Shown: positions 5,567 to 6,100 of the stretch, piece by piece | Position numbering within the stretch: the stretch's first letter is position 1 | Layout of the letters: each line of letters opens with the position of its first letter | NCBI GenBank assembly: GCA_002314525.1 | Contig: DCGE01000195.1 | Location: 1-6,100, forward strand | DNA: 6,100 nucleotides | DNA from: Prevotellaceae bacterium UBA1786 | GTDB lineage: Bacteria; Bacteroidota; Bacteroidia; Bacteroidales; Bacteroidaceae | Direction of reading: 5' to 3' | Translations under genes and position numbers: made by a program | Notes under the pieces: generated by a model | What the model saw: the letters and a program-made list of their open reading frames with translations, nothing else | The model's database searches: none | Told to the model about the DNA's origin: nothing

Positions 5567-5596
5567 TTGTATTTGAAAATAATTCAGTAAATTTGC
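5567..5596 (+). promoter_or_regulatory. Bacteroidota promoter of the S9 peptidase gene
   Basis: TAAATTTGC (5588-5596) fits the TAnnTTTG box, with TTG (5567-5569) 18 bases upstream. The expected leader to the ATG at 5637 is about 35 bases. No Shine-Dalgarno sequence is evident. Confidence 0.6.
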
Positions 5597-5636
5597 ACGT
5601 GAAACTTGAAAGTTCAATCCGCAATAACAATAACTG

Positions 5637-6086
5637 ATGAAGAAACTGTTTTCAATTGTCGTCATGAGTCTGTGTGCCGTGTCGGTATGGGCTCAGACCT
5701 ACGAATACGATGCTGACTATGATCAGGCTCGTAAGTTCTCGGGTGGGAAACTCACCAATATGTTGTTCTCTACGAAGATCGATCCTCACTGGACTCCTAA
5801 GGGCGACAGGTTCTGGTATACGTACAAGACCAGTCAGGGTGTGAACTGGTACATCGTAAATCCATCAGCCAAGAGCAAGCGCCCACTATTCGACCGTGAG
5901 GCTGTGGCTGCGGAGCTGTCGCTGATCACCCACGACCCTATCGTTGCCGATCATCTGCCGATATCAGGTCTTGAGGCGAAGGAAGACGGCACAGGTAGCC
6001 AGGGCTCTCCTCGGAGAACTGACACTCCTGTCCGTTCACCCCATGGGACAACGGGCGTCTCACCCGTAGGACTCCACATCCGGTAG
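5637..6086 (+). pseudogene. N-terminal fragment of a secreted S9 (DPP-IV-like) peptidase, interrupted
   Basis: The ATG at 5637-5639 begins a signal peptide: basic MKK, hydrophobic core, then VWA with predicted cleavage after Ala19. Residues about 23-117 read like the start of Bacteroidales S9 peptidases of the dipeptidyl-peptidase IV type: YDQARKFSGGKLTNMLF, HWTPKGDRFWYTYKT, WYIVNPSAKSKRPLFDRE, and a DP pair at 100-101. The intact protein would be exported, with a beta-propeller before a C-terminal hydrolase domain, and would usually exceed 700 residues. After about residue 118 the translation turns to low-complexity Ser/Pro/Thr/Arg/Gly and stops at TAG 6084-6086. No catalytic residues are present. 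All three plus-strand frames close within 5991-6086, so the gene is not readable through this point. An intact but divergent start followed by a programmed or sequencing frameshift is less likely. Confidence 0.65.
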
Positions 6087-6100
6087 GGTCACGCGTCCCG
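5991..6100. repeat. Palindrome-rich, foreign-looking insert within the S9 gene (right end not in window)
   Basis: From about 5991 to the window end the sequence no longer reads as S9 peptidase in any plus-strand frame. Stops occur at 5996-5998, 6067-6069 and 6084-6086. It contains several short symmetric blocks: TCTCC-TC-GGAGA (6006-6017), CCCATGGG (6040-6047), ACGGG-N7-CCCGT (6051-6067) and ACGCGT (6091-6096). ACAGG (5991-5995) can pair with CCTGT (6027-6031). This looks like a dispersed palindromic repeat rather than an insertion sequence with a transposase. The left border is placed by loss of protein similarity, and the right border lies outside the window. Confidence 0.5.

Noticed and set aside
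5408..5665. Minus-strand frames of 71-85 codons upstream of the S9 gene
   Set aside because: They cross the repeat patch, the S9 promoter and the S9 start codon, and their translations are low-complexity.

Overview
The window looks like chromosomal DNA of a member of the Bacteroidota, most likely a Bacteroidales and possibly Prevotella-like. Two things support this. Six genes or candidate genes are preceded by a TAnnTTTGC -7 box, usually with a TTG about 18-21 bases further upstream, which is the typical promoter of that phylum. The proteins are also of Bacteroidales type: a BT4734-like/VirE-N protein, a VapE-type helicase with a C-terminal region resembling DUF3874, and a secreted S9 peptidase N-terminus. 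No integrase, transposase, tRNA, rRNA or CRISPR array is visible.

Layout. Positions 6-569 (minus strand) hold an unrecognised 187-residue protein with its own promoter. Positions 570-830 are a dense control region with a strong intrinsic terminator and a long G/C-rich inverted repeat. Positions 829-3028 (minus) are a two-gene operon: a BT4734-like, primase-like protein overlaps by 8 bases a VapE-type helicase. Positions 3029-3262 hold the operon's -7 box, a terminator-like hairpin and short iterated repeats. Positions 3263-4018 (minus) encode an unrecognised, AT-rich, helical 251-residue protein. Positions 4019-4517 are a leader-like stretch containing a doubtful 113-codon ORF behind a consensus promoter. 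Positions 4518-4865 are AT-rich and apparently non-coding, ending in a terminator. Positions 4898-5338 (minus) encode a single-domain EamA/DMT membrane protein. Positions 5374-5587 hold low-complexity and palindromic repeats between divergent promoters. Positions 5637-6086 (plus) are the N-terminus of a secreted S9 (DPP-IV-like) peptidase that runs into foreign-looking palindromic sequence and stops.

How the genes may work together. The BT4734-like and VapE-like proteins form a primase plus helicase replication module. This type of module is known from prophages, phage satellites and small Bacteroidales islands. The iterated repeats on its upstream side and the long inverted repeat on its downstream side make it reasonable to ask whether this is, or was, a small replicating or satellite-like element. 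That is inference: no integrase, attachment site or packaging gene is in view. The EamA gene and the S9 peptidase look like ordinary chromosomal neighbours. The S9 gene appears to be split by a dispersed palindromic repeat, which is the clearest anomaly in the window.
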